Source: Candidatus Heimdallarchaeota archaeon
GTDB taxonomy: Archaea > Asgardarchaeota > Heimdallarchaeia > Hodarchaeales > Hodarchaeaceae
DNA length: 64,000 nucleotides
Reading direction: 5' to 3'
Assembly (NCBI GenBank): GCA_011364965.1
Contig: RDOB01000007.1
Coordinates: 1-64,000, forward strand
A model generated the notes under the pieces. That model was given only the letters and a program-made list of their open reading frames with translations. It was not told the DNA's origin and did not search any database. Below are positions 17,766 through 26,362 of the stretch, in pieces. Position numbers and translations under genes: made by a program. Within the stretch, counting starts at the first letter, position 1; each line of letters starts with the position of its first letter.

Positions 17766-18680
17766 ATGCCTTTAACTATCTTAGAAATCTTTAAAAAATT
17801 AACTAAATTTGAGTTTAGGGTTCTTTCAGTTATTGAAATCCTAATGGCTAGACATGAATTTGTTCCTATTGAGGATATCGCCAAATATATGAATTATACT
17901 GAAAAGAGGATACGGGTCACTATAGATCGGATGAGAAAGGATAAGCTAGTAATTGTAGTTCAACGTCATTATTTGGGTATAGCTCTAACGTTCATTGGAT
18001 ACGATGCTTTAGCATTAAAAGCTCTTGTTGAGAAGGGTGTCATTGCTCAAGTTGGACCTGAAATTGGAGCTGGAAAAGAGAGCGATGTTCGTTTAGCATT
18101 AGATGATGACGGTAATGATCTTATCCTAAAATTTCATAGGTTGGGAAAGCTTGATTTTCGAGCTACACGGAAAGCCAGATCATTTCTTGCTGAAAAACGC
18201 CATTTATCGCCATTGTATGAGAGTAGGTTGTCCGCAGAGAGAGAATACTCAGCACTTAAAGCGTTATTTGACGCTGGAGTGAGTGTTCCTAAACCAATAA
18301 GTCAAAATCGTCATATTGTTGCAATGCACGTTGTCACTGGACAGGATCTCTTTAGAATGAAGAAAAATGAGTTCAAAAATCCTGAATCCGTTCGAGAACT
18401 GAGTGAGAATATTCTCAATGAAATAATAAAATCAGCCAAAGCAGGTTACATTCATGGTGATTTATCTGAGTATAATATACGGTTGAATGAAGAAGATTAT
18501 CCAGTTTTGTTTGATTGGCCTCAGTATATTTCGCTGGATTCAGGACACGCAAATTTGATTCTCTCAAGAGACATTGAAAATGTCCTTAATTATTTTACTA
18601 AGAAGTTTAAAATGAGTCCTCGGATCGAGATAAAGGAAATAATTGATAAAATTTTTGTGACAAGAGAAAATGCCAAGTGA
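17766..18680 (+). CDS. rio2: RIO-type serine/threonine kinase, Rio2 family
   Basis: The 304-residue protein has the Rio2 layout. A winged-helix domain (1-85) is followed by a RIO kinase domain with the nucleotide loop GAGKESDV at about 101-108. Catalytic-loop HGDLSEYN lies near 229, and the metal-binding Asp is in LFDWPQY. Rio2 acts in the last steps of small-subunit maturation, working as an ATPase switch on pre-40S/30S particles. Length is normal for archaeal Rio2. It overlaps the next gene by 11 bases, which indicates one transcript with the DUF460 protein and a shared RNA-related role. Confidence 0.93.
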   Translation: MPLTILEIFKKLTKFEFRVLSVIEILMARHEFVPIEDIAKYMNYTEKRIRVTIDRMRKDKLVIVVQRHYLGIALTFIGYDALALKALVEKGVIAQVGPEIGAGKESDVRLALDDDGNDLILKFHRLGKLDFRATRKARSFLAEKRHLSPLYESRLSAEREYSALKALFDAGVSVPKPISQNRHIVAMHVVTGQDLFRMKKNEFKNPESVRELSENILNEIIKSAKAGYIHGDLSEYNIRLNEEDYPVLFDWPQYISLDSGHANLILSRDIENVLNYFTKKFKMSPRIEIKEIIDKIFVTRENAK

Positions 18681-20889
18681 AAGAGTTATGAACGATCAAC
18701 CCATCATATTCGGTCTTGATATATTTTCTCAAGCTAATAGGGGAAATAAAAAATCTTCCTTGTATTCTCTTGTTGTTTTAAAGGACAGCCATATAGATAA
18801 ATATCAAAAGTTGAACAAGAGATCAGTTTATCGTAAAATTAAAGATATTCAACCTGATTTCATTGCTCTCGATAATATCTTTGAACTTGCTCCAAATGCA
18901 CTTGGGGTCATTCGATTTTTAAGGATAATACCCCCTAGATCTCAACTTGTTCAAGTTACTGGAAATCCAAGAATAGGGATGGAAAAAATCCCAAATTTGG
19001 TGAAAAAACACCATTTAAAGTCATTATTATCTTTTAATTACAATTCTCAGAAGTTGAATGCCCTGGAAACCGCTGAAGTATGTGCTAGATTATGTCAGAT
19101 GCGTGTAGGGTATGAAGTCATTGCATTTGAAGAAGATATCAGGATTGTTATTTCAGCTAAAAGAAAACATGGTCGTGGAGGGTGGTCTGCTCCTCGGTAT
19201 GAAAGATTGAGTAAAAATGCTGTACAACAAGCAGCAAGTGAAGTAGGAAATATCTTACAGAATCAAGATATGAGTTGGGAATCATTTGAATATCCTAAAA
19301 GGCGTGTTTTTATATTAGGAGTTGAAAGAGAACAAATATCATTACTAAATTCAGCTTTAAAACCCCTTAACACTGATTCAGTCAAAGTTATCCTAGAGAG
19401 AATTTCAAAATCTTCACTTGACTTTCAACCTCTTGATGTTTCACTTGCTCCTTCCTCGCATTCATTACGAAATATAGTCTTGGGTATTGATCCTGGAACA
19501 ACTACAGGAATAGCTGTTGTAGATCTGACCCGGGGTAATGTTTTATATCTTGGTTCTAGACGGGAATGTGGATTATCTGAAATTATACGAATTGCATCAA
19601 AATTTGGAAAAATTACATGCGTGGCAGCTGATGTTATTCCAGTACCCTCCACTGTAGAGAAGATCGCAAAGATAACAGGCGCTAAAATTAAATCACCATC
19701 CTCTCTTGCTTCTGCAACAACAAAACGCGAATTTTTAAATAATTATAAAGATTTAACAATAGATTTTGGACATCTGAATTCCCATGAAAGAGATGCACTT
19801 TTTGGGGCCATCAAAGCGCATAATTCGCTAAAAGAGCAGACTAATAAGATAGAACGTGTTCTTCAATCTTCTTATCCCCATTTATTAACTCAAGCGTCCG
19901 AAATCCAAAGATTAGTACTTTCTGGTAACAGTATAACCAATGCAATTGAAGTTATTCAAGAGAAAACAAAATTAAGAGAAGAATTAGTAGTTGAAACTGA
20001 CCAAGATCAGTTAACAAGACCGTTTCAGAGAGAAATTGATGTTTTACATGTGAAAATAGACGTTTTATATGAAGAATTAGATAAGCTGGAAAAAGAAGTT
20101 AATTATTGGAGAAAAGATTCAAAGAAACAAGCAATTGAATCTAAAAATTGGAAAGATAGGTTTGAACAAGAACGGTTACGCTTCTCCCGGATTCAACATC
20201 AAAAAATAGATGAAGCTGTTCAACGAGAAGTTGATCGAATTATAGAAGAAAATCAGGCAATTCGACGTCAACTTCGGAAAAATGAAGAAGAAATGGAAAA
20301 ACTCAAGCAGATCAAAAATTTTTGGGTTCAAGGGAGAGAGATGCCATTAAAAGTACTCAAATCTTTTTCAAATGTAGCTATTCGCGAAACTGAAATGAAT
20401 TATGGCTTGAATGAGGGAGATATTGTATTAGTTTTAGATCCAAGCGGTGGGGGGTCTCAAACCGCTTTAAAGCTTATTGATTTAGGAGTTAGAGGCATTA
20501 TTGCCCCTAAAAATGCTCCCAATTTTAGTGATCAGGCTCTTCTACAGTTTACTACAAATTGTGTTCCATTTCTTCAGTTGCCAATGGAAGAGTTCTCAAC
20601 TATCAACCAAATTCACAGTTCAGATGAACTAAAAGTGTGGGTTTATGATGAACTTTATCTTACTGACATCTCGGTCAAGGAAGAAATAAGAAAACAGGAG
20701 TTAAAGCTACAAGAAGAATTACGTAGAAAAAAACGGATTGAACGCTCTATAGAGGAATCATTAAAGAATAAAAATATTGAAAATGTCGAGGATATAGAAA
20801 AAATTCTTGAAGAGTTTCGAGATGCATATATTATACAACACAGCGAGGATATTGAGCGATATCGGCCTTCAGTTGAAGAGGAAGAATAA
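18670..20889 (+). CDS. DUF460 / COG2433 RNase H-like fold protein with coiled coil
   Basis: The 739-residue archaeal protein is of unproven function. The N-terminal half includes an RNase H-like segment GIDPGTTTGIAVVDL near residues 272-286, the type of strand found in YqgF-like nucleases and in the conserved archaeal DUF460 family. Residues about 440-570 are charged and heptad-like, probably a long coiled coil. The tail is again rich in Lys and Glu. The ATG at 18670 overlaps the rio2 stop; a second in-frame ATG at 18688 begins MNDQPIIFGLD and may be used. Coupling with rio2 suggests a job in RNA or ribosome metabolism, but that is inference. Confidence 0.8.
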   Translation: MPSERVMNDQPIIFGLDIFSQANRGNKKSSLYSLVVLKDSHIDKYQKLNKRSVYRKIKDIQPDFIALDNIFELAPNALGVIRFLRIIPPRSQLVQVTGNPRIGMEKIPNLVKKHHLKSLLSFNYNSQKLNALETAEVCARLCQMRVGYEVIAFEEDIRIVISAKRKHGRGGWSAPRYERLSKNAVQQAASEVGNILQNQDMSWESFEYPKRRVFILGVEREQISLLNSALKPLNTDSVKVILERISKSSLDFQPLDVSLAPSSHSLRNIVLGIDPGTTTGIAVVDLTRGNVLYLGSRRECGLSEIIRIASKFGKITCVAADVIPVPSTVEKIAKITGAKIKSPSSLASATTKREFLNNYKDLTIDFGHLNSHERDALFGAIKAHNSLKEQTNKIERVLQSSYPHLLTQASEIQRLVLSGNSITNAIEVIQEKTKLREELVVETDQDQLTRPFQREIDVLHVKIDVLYEELDKLEKEVNYWRKDSKKQAIESKNWKDRFEQERLRFSRIQHQKIDEAVQREVDRIIEENQAIRRQLRKNEEEMEKLKQIKNFWVQGREMPLKVLKSFSNVAIRETEMNYGLNEGDIVLVLDPSGGGSQTALKLIDLGVRGIIAPKNAPNFSDQALLQFTTNCVPFLQLPMEEFSTINQIHSSDELKVWVYDELYLTDISVKEEIRKQELKLQEELRRKKRIERSIEESLKNKNIENVEDIEKILEEFRDAYIIQHSEDIERYRPSVEEEE

Positions 20890-20979
20890 TAAAAAAGAAA
20901 GAAAGAAACCTTTTTAGAAAGACCGAGAAAAGGGTTCCTTCAAGCAGAATTCTATTCATCTACAATGAGGTAATGAAAG

Positions 20980-21201
20980 ATGTCACAGCCCCTACAAAGA
21001 CTTGAAAAATGTGTTGGAAAAATAATTCATGTCCGTTTAAAGAGTAACCAACAGTACACAGGCCGTCTTAGAATCACTGATCAATATATGAATTTAATTT
21101 TGGAAGATTGCTCCGAATTAAGTAAAGAAGGAAAAATTACAAAACGTTATGGGCAAGCATTTCTTCGGGGGAATAATATTTTATTCATAAAGGTCGATTA
21201 A
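20980..21201 (+). CDS. LSm/Sm-like RNA-binding protein
   Basis: The 73-residue protein spans one Sm fold. Sm1 covers GKIIHVRLKSNQQYTGRL and DQYMNLIL, with the Asn of the MNL motif contacting uridine. Sm2 ends in YGQAFLRGNNILFI, matching the archaeal R-G-(D/N)-N-I signature. Archaeal LSm proteins form heptameric rings that bind U-rich single-stranded RNA. AGGTAATGAAAG precedes the ATG. It sits 91 bases after the DUF460 gene on the same strand. Confidence 0.93.
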   Translation: MSQPLQRLEKCVGKIIHVRLKSNQQYTGRLRITDQYMNLILEDCSELSKEGKITKRYGQAFLRGNNILFIKVD

Positions 21202-21285
21202 TACCAAAATCTGAGCATTCAAAGAATTATAGGGAGAATTTGAATTCCCGATATTCTTTTCAACAAGAGATGTAGGTAGGGATCT

Positions 21286-22008
21286 ATGGTAAACACAAAG
21301 CTAATACCAGTTGGAATTCCTGTAATAGACGAGCTAATAGTCGGTTTTCCCAGAGATGCACTGATTCTAGTTATTGGAGATCCAGGATCAGGTTTTTTAA
21401 CATTTCTCCATCAATTACTTGTTCAATGTTCGAATCGTGGAGGACTAGTTCTTTACACCTCCTTAGATCGAACAGCTCAAGAAATCAAATCAGACCTTGA
21501 AGCTTTTAACTGGGATCTAGATAAGCTAGGATGGAATTTTTTCGATATAAGCCCTTCTACGAGGAAAAAACAAACAAAAACACTCACTTGGGATTCAGAT
21601 GCAGTTAATGTAGTATCTCACGATCTTTTTCGTCGTATTAGTAGCATGAAAGAAAAACACCCAGGAGAGAGCGTGAATTCTATAATCAATTCATTAACAT
21701 ATATGCTTGTTCAATCAAACACAAGACCTGTTTTACGGTTTTTAAATGAATTTTCAGCATTAATCAAAGGTACAAATGGATGGCACTTTCTCACGATGGT
21801 TCGAGGTGTCCATGGAAAAGAGACAGAAAACCTATTTTCTCATTATAGCGATGTTGTATTAGAATTTGCAATGACTTTAAACACAGAAACGCGACTATAT
21901 GAACGAGTATTAGGGATAAAGAAGCTCCTAGGGGTAGATTCTCGCGTATTTCCGATTGAATATGATCGAACTGGAATTCGTCCAATAACAACCTCTAAAA
22001 TTCAATAA
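21286..22008 (+). CDS. KaiC/RadA-like RecA-fold protein with degenerate Walker A
   Basis: The 240-residue protein has the KaiC-like start PVGIPVIDELIVGFPRDAL, followed by the P-loop position at about 31-40. It reads GDPGSGFLTF, where GKT/S should stand, so Lys and the next Thr/Ser are Phe and Leu. The next strand LVLYTSLDRTAQEI and the later DVVLEFAM region fit archaeal RecA-like regulatory ATPases. Without the P-loop Lys, ATP hydrolysis is doubtful; nucleotide-independent binding or a partner role is inference. Its 3' end overlaps the convergent PfkB gene by 14 bases. AGGTAGGG precedes the ATG. Confidence 0.7.
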   Translation: MVNTKLIPVGIPVIDELIVGFPRDALILVIGDPGSGFLTFLHQLLVQCSNRGGLVLYTSLDRTAQEIKSDLEAFNWDLDKLGWNFFDISPSTRKKQTKTLTWDSDAVNVVSHDLFRRISSMKEKHPGESVNSIINSLTYMLVQSNTRPVLRFLNEFSALIKGTNGWHFLTMVRGVHGKETENLFSHYSDVVLEFAMTLNTETRLYERVLGIKKLLGVDSRVFPIEYDRTGIRPITTSKIQ

Positions 22009-22987
22009 TCTCTTTCATTATTTCATTTTGTCTAGATTTAATGATTTCGGGATCAATTTCCCAACAAAATCTTCTCTGTTCCAAAAGTAATGAGGTGGCA
22101 GCAGTGGCAAATGAAATAGCTTCTTTTTCATTTTGATGGAATGTGAGATAAATAACATATAAATAAAGAAACATGTCACCTGCACCTGTTTCATCTAATA
22201 TTCGTCCTTTCGTATAAGCTGGTACTGATAATAACTCGACTTCTCCGTTGAGGCGCTTATATCCAAATATAACCCCTTTATTTCCTCGTGTAATTAATAT
22301 AGAATCTATAAAATCTTCTAATAAATTATATATTGTTTCAATAGAGTTTTCACCATTATCTAATAATTTTGATTCAAATTCAGAAACTTTAAGACAATTT
22401 ATCTGAGATAGGATATCAGGATTAAACCATTTTATATATTCTATTTCGTTTTTTGAGTTCAACCTTCGAAAACAACCCTGTGGATCAAAAGCCACATATG
22501 AACACTGCTCTCGAAGAAATTTGAAAATTGAGGGTGAGTTAAATTCATCAAAGACTGACCCGATGATAGCAATTGGTGAGACAGAAAAATCCCAGGAGAA
22601 GTCCTGAGGACTAAATTGAATTGGTGGATTAGTCATATACAATGTTCGTTCATGGTTTTCTAGATATTCAAGACGAAAATTAGGACATCTTTGACGAAGA
22701 ATGAGATTTTCTGAAATTTTAGAAAAGGATTCAATCTTTTTTACCATTGCTGTAGCCCTTGGACATATATATGAATACAATATTGGAATTGGAATCCATT
22801 GATATGCTTTAGCGAAAGTATATGCTACAGTACCCGAAAAAGAAGGAGGGCCTCCTAAAAGAATCTTATTGGAGACTGATGGTTTCTCAGATATAGGAAT
22901 TTCTTTGGTATTTTTGAGTATGACTTCATCTAAAACAACTTGTCCCAATATAACAGTATTTAGATTTGTATGCATCAATAATCCCAT
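21995..22987 (-). CDS. PfkB/ribokinase-family sugar or nucleoside kinase-like protein
   Basis: The 330-residue protein has the PfkB C-terminal signature in DETGAGDMFLYLYV (about 262-275), which supplies the catalytic Asp and anion hole. The N-terminal substrate region is GGPPSFSGTVAYTFAKA (about 44-60). Length is normal. The family phosphorylates sugars, nucleosides or related alcohols with ATP; the substrate cannot be assigned, and the N-terminal GG pattern differs from classic ribokinase. Two starts are possible (22987 or the ATG at 22975). It is convergent with, and overlaps, the RecA-like gene. Confidence 0.75.
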   Translation of the reverse strand: MGLLMHTNLNTVILGQVVLDEVILKNTKEIPISEKPSVSNKILLGGPPSFSGTVAYTFAKAYQWIPIPILYSYICPRATAMVKKIESFSKISENLILRQRCPNFRLEYLENHERTLYMTNPPIQFSPQDFSWDFSVSPIAIIGSVFDEFNSPSIFKFLREQCSYVAFDPQGCFRRLNSKNEIEYIKWFNPDILSQINCLKVSEFESKLLDNGENSIETIYNLLEDFIDSILITRGNKGVIFGYKRLNGEVELLSVPAYTKGRILDETGAGDMFLYLYVIYLTFHQNEKEAISFATAATSLLLEQRRFCWEIDPEIIKSRQNEIMKEIIEF

Positions 22988-23258
22988 AAAAACGTGGTAG
23001 AAGATATTTTCTAGTTGTTTTTAAGTCTTTGATGTTCAGAAGGACTATGGTGGAATATTCTCATTCAGCTGTTTCACGTTGAATAATTGATGATTCAATA
23101 ATTCAAAATTTAGTAAGGTTAATAATGGAACCACTTGTTAGTTTTCTCATATAGATGTTATAAGCGAAACAAAGTACAAATCAAATATAGGTTAATTATA
23201 AGAAATAGAATGTTCAATAACTTGAAAATAAACATTCAATATATCTGAAGGTGAAAAA

Positions 23259-23693
23259 ATGGCTTTTGCGCTTACTGTGGAACAAAAGAAAAAACTTATT
23301 AAGCTATTACAGGAAATTGTGCGTTACGCTGATCTAGAAGCATTAGCACTTGTTACTAGAACTGGAATGAGCGTTGCTTTCTTCTCTGAAAAAGATGCTG
23401 ATCCTGATTTATTCTCTGCTTTATCAGCTGCAGTTTTATCAACAGGTGGGATGGTTGTGGATAGAATGGATCATGGGCATTTATGGGAAGTCTTAGTTCG
23501 TGGAGAAAAAGGTTATACCGTGCTTAGTTCCGCTGAAGATTTCATTCTTATAGGTGCTTCTAATGAAGCGCATTCCTTGGGATTAGCTATTAGGGTTTTG
23601 CGTCGTTACAGTCGAAAAATTCCCGAAATCTTTAAAGAAGAGGAGAAAGACATTTCAAGTCTTGTTTCCGAATTGAAAGATTTATTAAGTTAA
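23259..23693 (+). CDS. Roadblock/LC7-domain protein
   Basis: The 144-residue protein is one Roadblock/LC7 fold. It has an N-terminal helix (EQKKKLIKLLQEIVRY), the strand LEALALVTRTGMSVAFF, DPDLFSALSAAVLSTGGMVVDRM, LWEVLVRGEKGYTVLSSA and FILIGASNE. Such domains act as dimeric platforms for small GTPases and dynein-like or Ragulator-like assemblies, and are abundant in Asgard archaea. No small GTPase gene is adjacent. AAGGTGAAAAA precedes the ATG, and a hairpin terminator follows, so it seems to be transcribed alone. Confidence 0.88.
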   Translation: MAFALTVEQKKKLIKLLQEIVRYADLEALALVTRTGMSVAFFSEKDADPDLFSALSAAVLSTGGMVVDRMDHGHLWEVLVRGEKGYTVLSSAEDFILIGASNEAHSLGLAIRVLRRYSRKIPEIFKEEEKDISSLVSELKDLLS

Positions 23694-23697
23694 GCTT

Positions 23698-23735
23698 GGA
23701 CGCAGAAACGTCCGAAATTTTTCCTTCTTTCTCTT
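23698..23735 (+). terminator. Hairpin plus T-rich run after the Roadblock gene
   Basis: GGACG (23698-23702) pairs with CGTCC (23709-23713) around CAGAAA, and a T-rich run (TTTTTCCTTCTTTCTCTT) follows. It starts five bases after the stop codon. Confidence 0.55.
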
Positions 23736-23766
23736 TATATGGGCTAAGCGACCTCAAGTGTGAAAA

Positions 23767-24414
23767 ATGATCCCCAAATTTCTTTTTATTTTCTTAATCG
23801 ATATATTTTTTTTCCTAATATTGGGAACAACTAATGCCTTTTTGTTACTACTAAGTTTAATACCTTGGACTATTAGTCTATATGTTATCCTTTCATACCC
23901 TGGTTTTCGTTTTGGAGCAGATAACCAGTTACTTGAGCTAGCAGGTAAATTATTCTGGACAGGGAATGGAGTAGTTCAGGGAACGATATTAACCATATTG
24001 AACATAACAATTGGCATTATTCTGATTCCTGATTCAGCTTTACAGCAATTTGAATCAACTTTTGGATTATTTTCATCCACATTCATTTTCTTCATATTAC
24101 CTTTTCCTGCATTTATTATTTTAAATCTTCAAACTAAGAACCAAGAGTTTCTGTATACCTTGATCTATCAAGAGATAGTGAGAATGGATGAAACTCCTCC
24201 ATTCGTTGAATTAACCGCTCAACTGATTTCTTCAAAGCAAAAGTATACCGAGGAATATGCTCAACAGGTCGAGAAAGTCATCTCTGAAGCGTCTAATTAT
24301 CTTGAAAGAAATTTCCCTGAACTGGTAGCTTTTTATGACAGAACAAAAAGATTCAGTCTGAATATAGAAAATCTAGCTATCTTTATTACGAAACAAACTC
24401 TAGGTCTTCCTTAA
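23767..24414 (+). CDS. Hypothetical membrane protein
   Basis: I do not recognise this 215-residue protein. Two hydrophobic segments (about 4-24 and 26-44) are followed by two more (about 72-92 and 105-123). A soluble, charged C-terminal part (about 130-215) has LTAQLISSKQKYTEEYAQQVEK and looks helical. It sits between the Roadblock gene and eS26 on the same strand. GTGTGAAAA precedes the ATG weakly. Confidence 0.65.
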   Translation: MIPKFLFIFLIDIFFFLILGTTNAFLLLLSLIPWTISLYVILSYPGFRFGADNQLLELAGKLFWTGNGVVQGTILTILNITIGIILIPDSALQQFESTFGLFSSTFIFFILPFPAFIILNLQTKNQEFLYTLIYQEIVRMDETPPFVELTAQLISSKQKYTEEYAQQVEKVISEASNYLERNFPELVAFYDRTKRFSLNIENLAIFITKQTLGLP

Positions 24415-24575
24415 AGTTCTGAAAAGGAAAAAGAACAAGATTCATGAGGTATAATGAACAAATAATCTTAGAAGATAATATTTTAATAGACTCTAATTAA
24501 ACCTCATCGGGTAAGAAACTTCCCAAAAACGAGTAAATTATACTATTTTAGTTTGAATTTCATGGTGTGTACTCA

Positions 24576-24851
24576 ATGGCTAAAAAACGAAAATCTGGTG
24601 GCAGATCAAAGGGTGGTAAAGGTAATCTTGGTAAGGTACAATGTTCTTCATGCGGGAGATTAGTTCCCAGAGATAAAGCAAAACGAAAAACGAGTTACAA
24701 AACCCTTGTTGACTTTGCAATAGGTAAAGAATTGAGACAATCAGGAACGCATATAGCACGAGTCCCATTTGTCAAGTATTACTGTGTTTCATGTGCTATT
24801 CACAGACACCATGTCAAAATTCGTTCCGAAGATGATCGCAAATCACGATAA
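24576..24851 (+). CDS. rps26e: Small ribosomal subunit protein eS26
   Basis: The 91-residue protein begins MAKKRKSGGRSKGGKGN and has the eS26 zinc site: CSSCG near 25 and CVSCAIHRHHVKIR near 72-85. The pattern VPRDKAKR and the basic ends fit the family. eS26 lies at the mRNA exit channel of the small subunit. Among archaea it is found mainly in TACK and Asgard lineages, which supports the taxonomic guess. A GTG three codons upstream (24567) is in frame, but the ATG gives the normal N-terminus. Confidence 0.93.
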   Translation: MAKKRKSGGRSKGGKGNLGKVQCSSCGRLVPRDKAKRKTSYKTLVDFAIGKELRQSGTHIARVPFVKYYCVSCAIHRHHVKIRSEDDRKSR

Positions 24852-24959
24852 TCAGTTCACTACTTTTTAACATCTCATAATCTCCTCAATGTTTGAAAGA
24901 CTGAGTTTCCATTGAATGAATCATATTAATTTATATGATGTATTAATGAGGTGAGGATT

Positions 24960-26045
24960 ATGCTTTATTTCATATTCCTTACACGTCGATGCAATTTGGT
25001 ATGTACATATTGCGGTCAATCAAATACTCCTACTGATTCGATGGTTCAAGAGATCACGTACTCAATGCAAGATCTTCTGAAATTCTTAAAGCTCGACCCA
25101 GATCCAATTATTGCATTTTATGGAGGAGAACCGCTTCTTAATATTGAGAAATTACTTCAGATTATGAATAGACTTCCTCACGCTAAGTTTCTTATCCAAA
25201 CAAATGGTCTACATTTGAATAAAGTACCTTGGAACTTTTTGAATCAGGTGAATTCAATCCTAGTCAGTATAGATGGAACAGCAGCAACAACAGATTATTA
25301 TCGCGGGAGAAGCATTTATCGGAAAATTATCACAAATGTTAATGAAATCTCAAAACGTGGATTTTCCGGAGATCTAATTGCTCGTATGACAATATCAACT
25401 CATACTGATATTTTTAAAGATGTTACACATCTTTTATTATTAGAAAATCCCCATTTCGATCATATCCACTGGCAATTGGATATGATCTGGAGTGATAAAA
25501 CTCAGTATGGAGATCTAAATAACTGGATCAGGAATTATAATAAAGGAATAACCCAGTTAGTTGATTTGTGGATGGAAAAAATTCGAAATGAGCAATTTGT
25601 ATTTGGGATTGTCCCTTTTATTGGTATTACAAGCAGTCTTTTGAAAAAAACCAAATCTTCGTTACGATGTGGTGCAGGTCTTGATGCTTTTGCAATTCAA
25701 ACAGATGGAAGCATTTATGCCTGTCCAGTATGTCCTGAATTCAAGGATTTTAAAGTGGGATCTATCTACACATCTAAACCCTCAGAAATAGAAAATAGTA
25801 TGTCCATAAAACCTCCCTGTTTAGAATGTGAAGAATATCTTATTTGTGGAGGTCGATGTCTTTTCACAAATCACCATAACTTTTGGGGGGAGGATTTTCA
25901 TCTCGTTTGCAGTACTGTGAAACATCTAATAAATGAACTGAAAAGGATTGAGCCAGAAATCAGGCAAATGATCAAAGAGAAAATCTTGTTAGAAAAGCAG
26001 TTTAATTATCCTGAGTTCAATAATTCTTGTGAAATAATTCCTTAA
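24960..26045 (+). CDS. Radical SAM/SPASM enzyme (AF0577-like putative peptide-modifying)
   Basis: The 361-residue protein has the radical SAM cluster motif CNLVCTYC near residues 11-18 and AFYGGEPLLN (GGEP) near 50. The C-terminal SPASM-type Cys set is CGAGLDAFAIQTDGS, CPVCPEF and CLECEEYLICGGRC. Such enzymes bind one S-adenosylmethionine cluster plus auxiliary [4Fe-4S] clusters and modify peptides or proteins, or mature sulfatases. The start LTRRCN is like the AF0577 group. GAGGTGAGG just before the ATG at 24960 decides the start over the GTG at 24951. No obvious short precursor peptide gene lies next to it. Confidence 0.83.
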   Translation: MLYFIFLTRRCNLVCTYCGQSNTPTDSMVQEITYSMQDLLKFLKLDPDPIIAFYGGEPLLNIEKLLQIMNRLPHAKFLIQTNGLHLNKVPWNFLNQVNSILVSIDGTAATTDYYRGRSIYRKIITNVNEISKRGFSGDLIARMTISTHTDIFKDVTHLLLLENPHFDHIHWQLDMIWSDKTQYGDLNNWIRNYNKGITQLVDLWMEKIRNEQFVFGIVPFIGITSSLLKKTKSSLRCGAGLDAFAIQTDGSIYACPVCPEFKDFKVGSIYTSKPSEIENSMSIKPPCLECEEYLICGGRCLFTNHHNFWGEDFHLVCSTVKHLINELKRIEPEIRQMIKEKILLEKQFNYPEFNNSCEIIP

Positions 26046-26089
26046 ATACTAAAATTCCCCACAAATATATAAAGGTAATATCATACGGA

Positions 26090-26097
26090 TATAAATA
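26090..26097 (+). promoter_or_regulatory. TATA-box candidate for tRNA-Arg
   Basis: TATAAATA lies 35-42 bases before the tRNA, a suitable distance for a short leader. A second TATATAAAG at 26066 is further away and less likely. Confidence 0.4.
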
Positions 26098-26131
26098 AAC
26101 AGCAAGAGTTAGTAATTCATTTCAACATTTA

Positions 26132-26206
26132 GGATCCGTGGCTCAGCATGGATAGAGCGTCTGCCTTCGGAGCAGAATGTCGTGGGTTCAAATCCCTCCG
26201 GATCCG
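26132..26206 (+). tRNA. tRNA-Arg(TCG)
   Basis: The acceptor pairs GGATCCG with CGGATCC, the D-arm is GCTC/GAGC, and the anticodon stem TCTGC/GCAGA encloses CTTCGGA with anticodon TCG. The T-loop is TTCAAAT. The T-stem GTGGG/CCCTC has one T-T mismatch. No intron. The 3' CCA is not encoded. The rest of the 26046-26361 gap holds no other gene that I can see. Confidence 0.92.
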
Positions 26207-26328
26207 TGTATTTTTTTCCTCAAATATAGCTAAAATTCCTCTAAAAGAATCTTAAAATAATTATTTCTGTCGAAAATGAATATTACCTTCATATAATGAC
26301 TTTAGGATCCCCATAGAAATATTTGGTT

Positions 26329-26362
26329 AAAAAAGGAAGAGGAAGTAAAACTTACGGTAAGT
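26329..26362 (-). terminator. Hairpin plus T-rich run touching the aEF-2 stop
   Basis: On the minus strand ACTTA (26362-26358) pairs with TAAGT (26354-26350), then a T-rich run leads to six T at 26334-26329. The stem reaches the stop codon. Confidence 0.4.
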
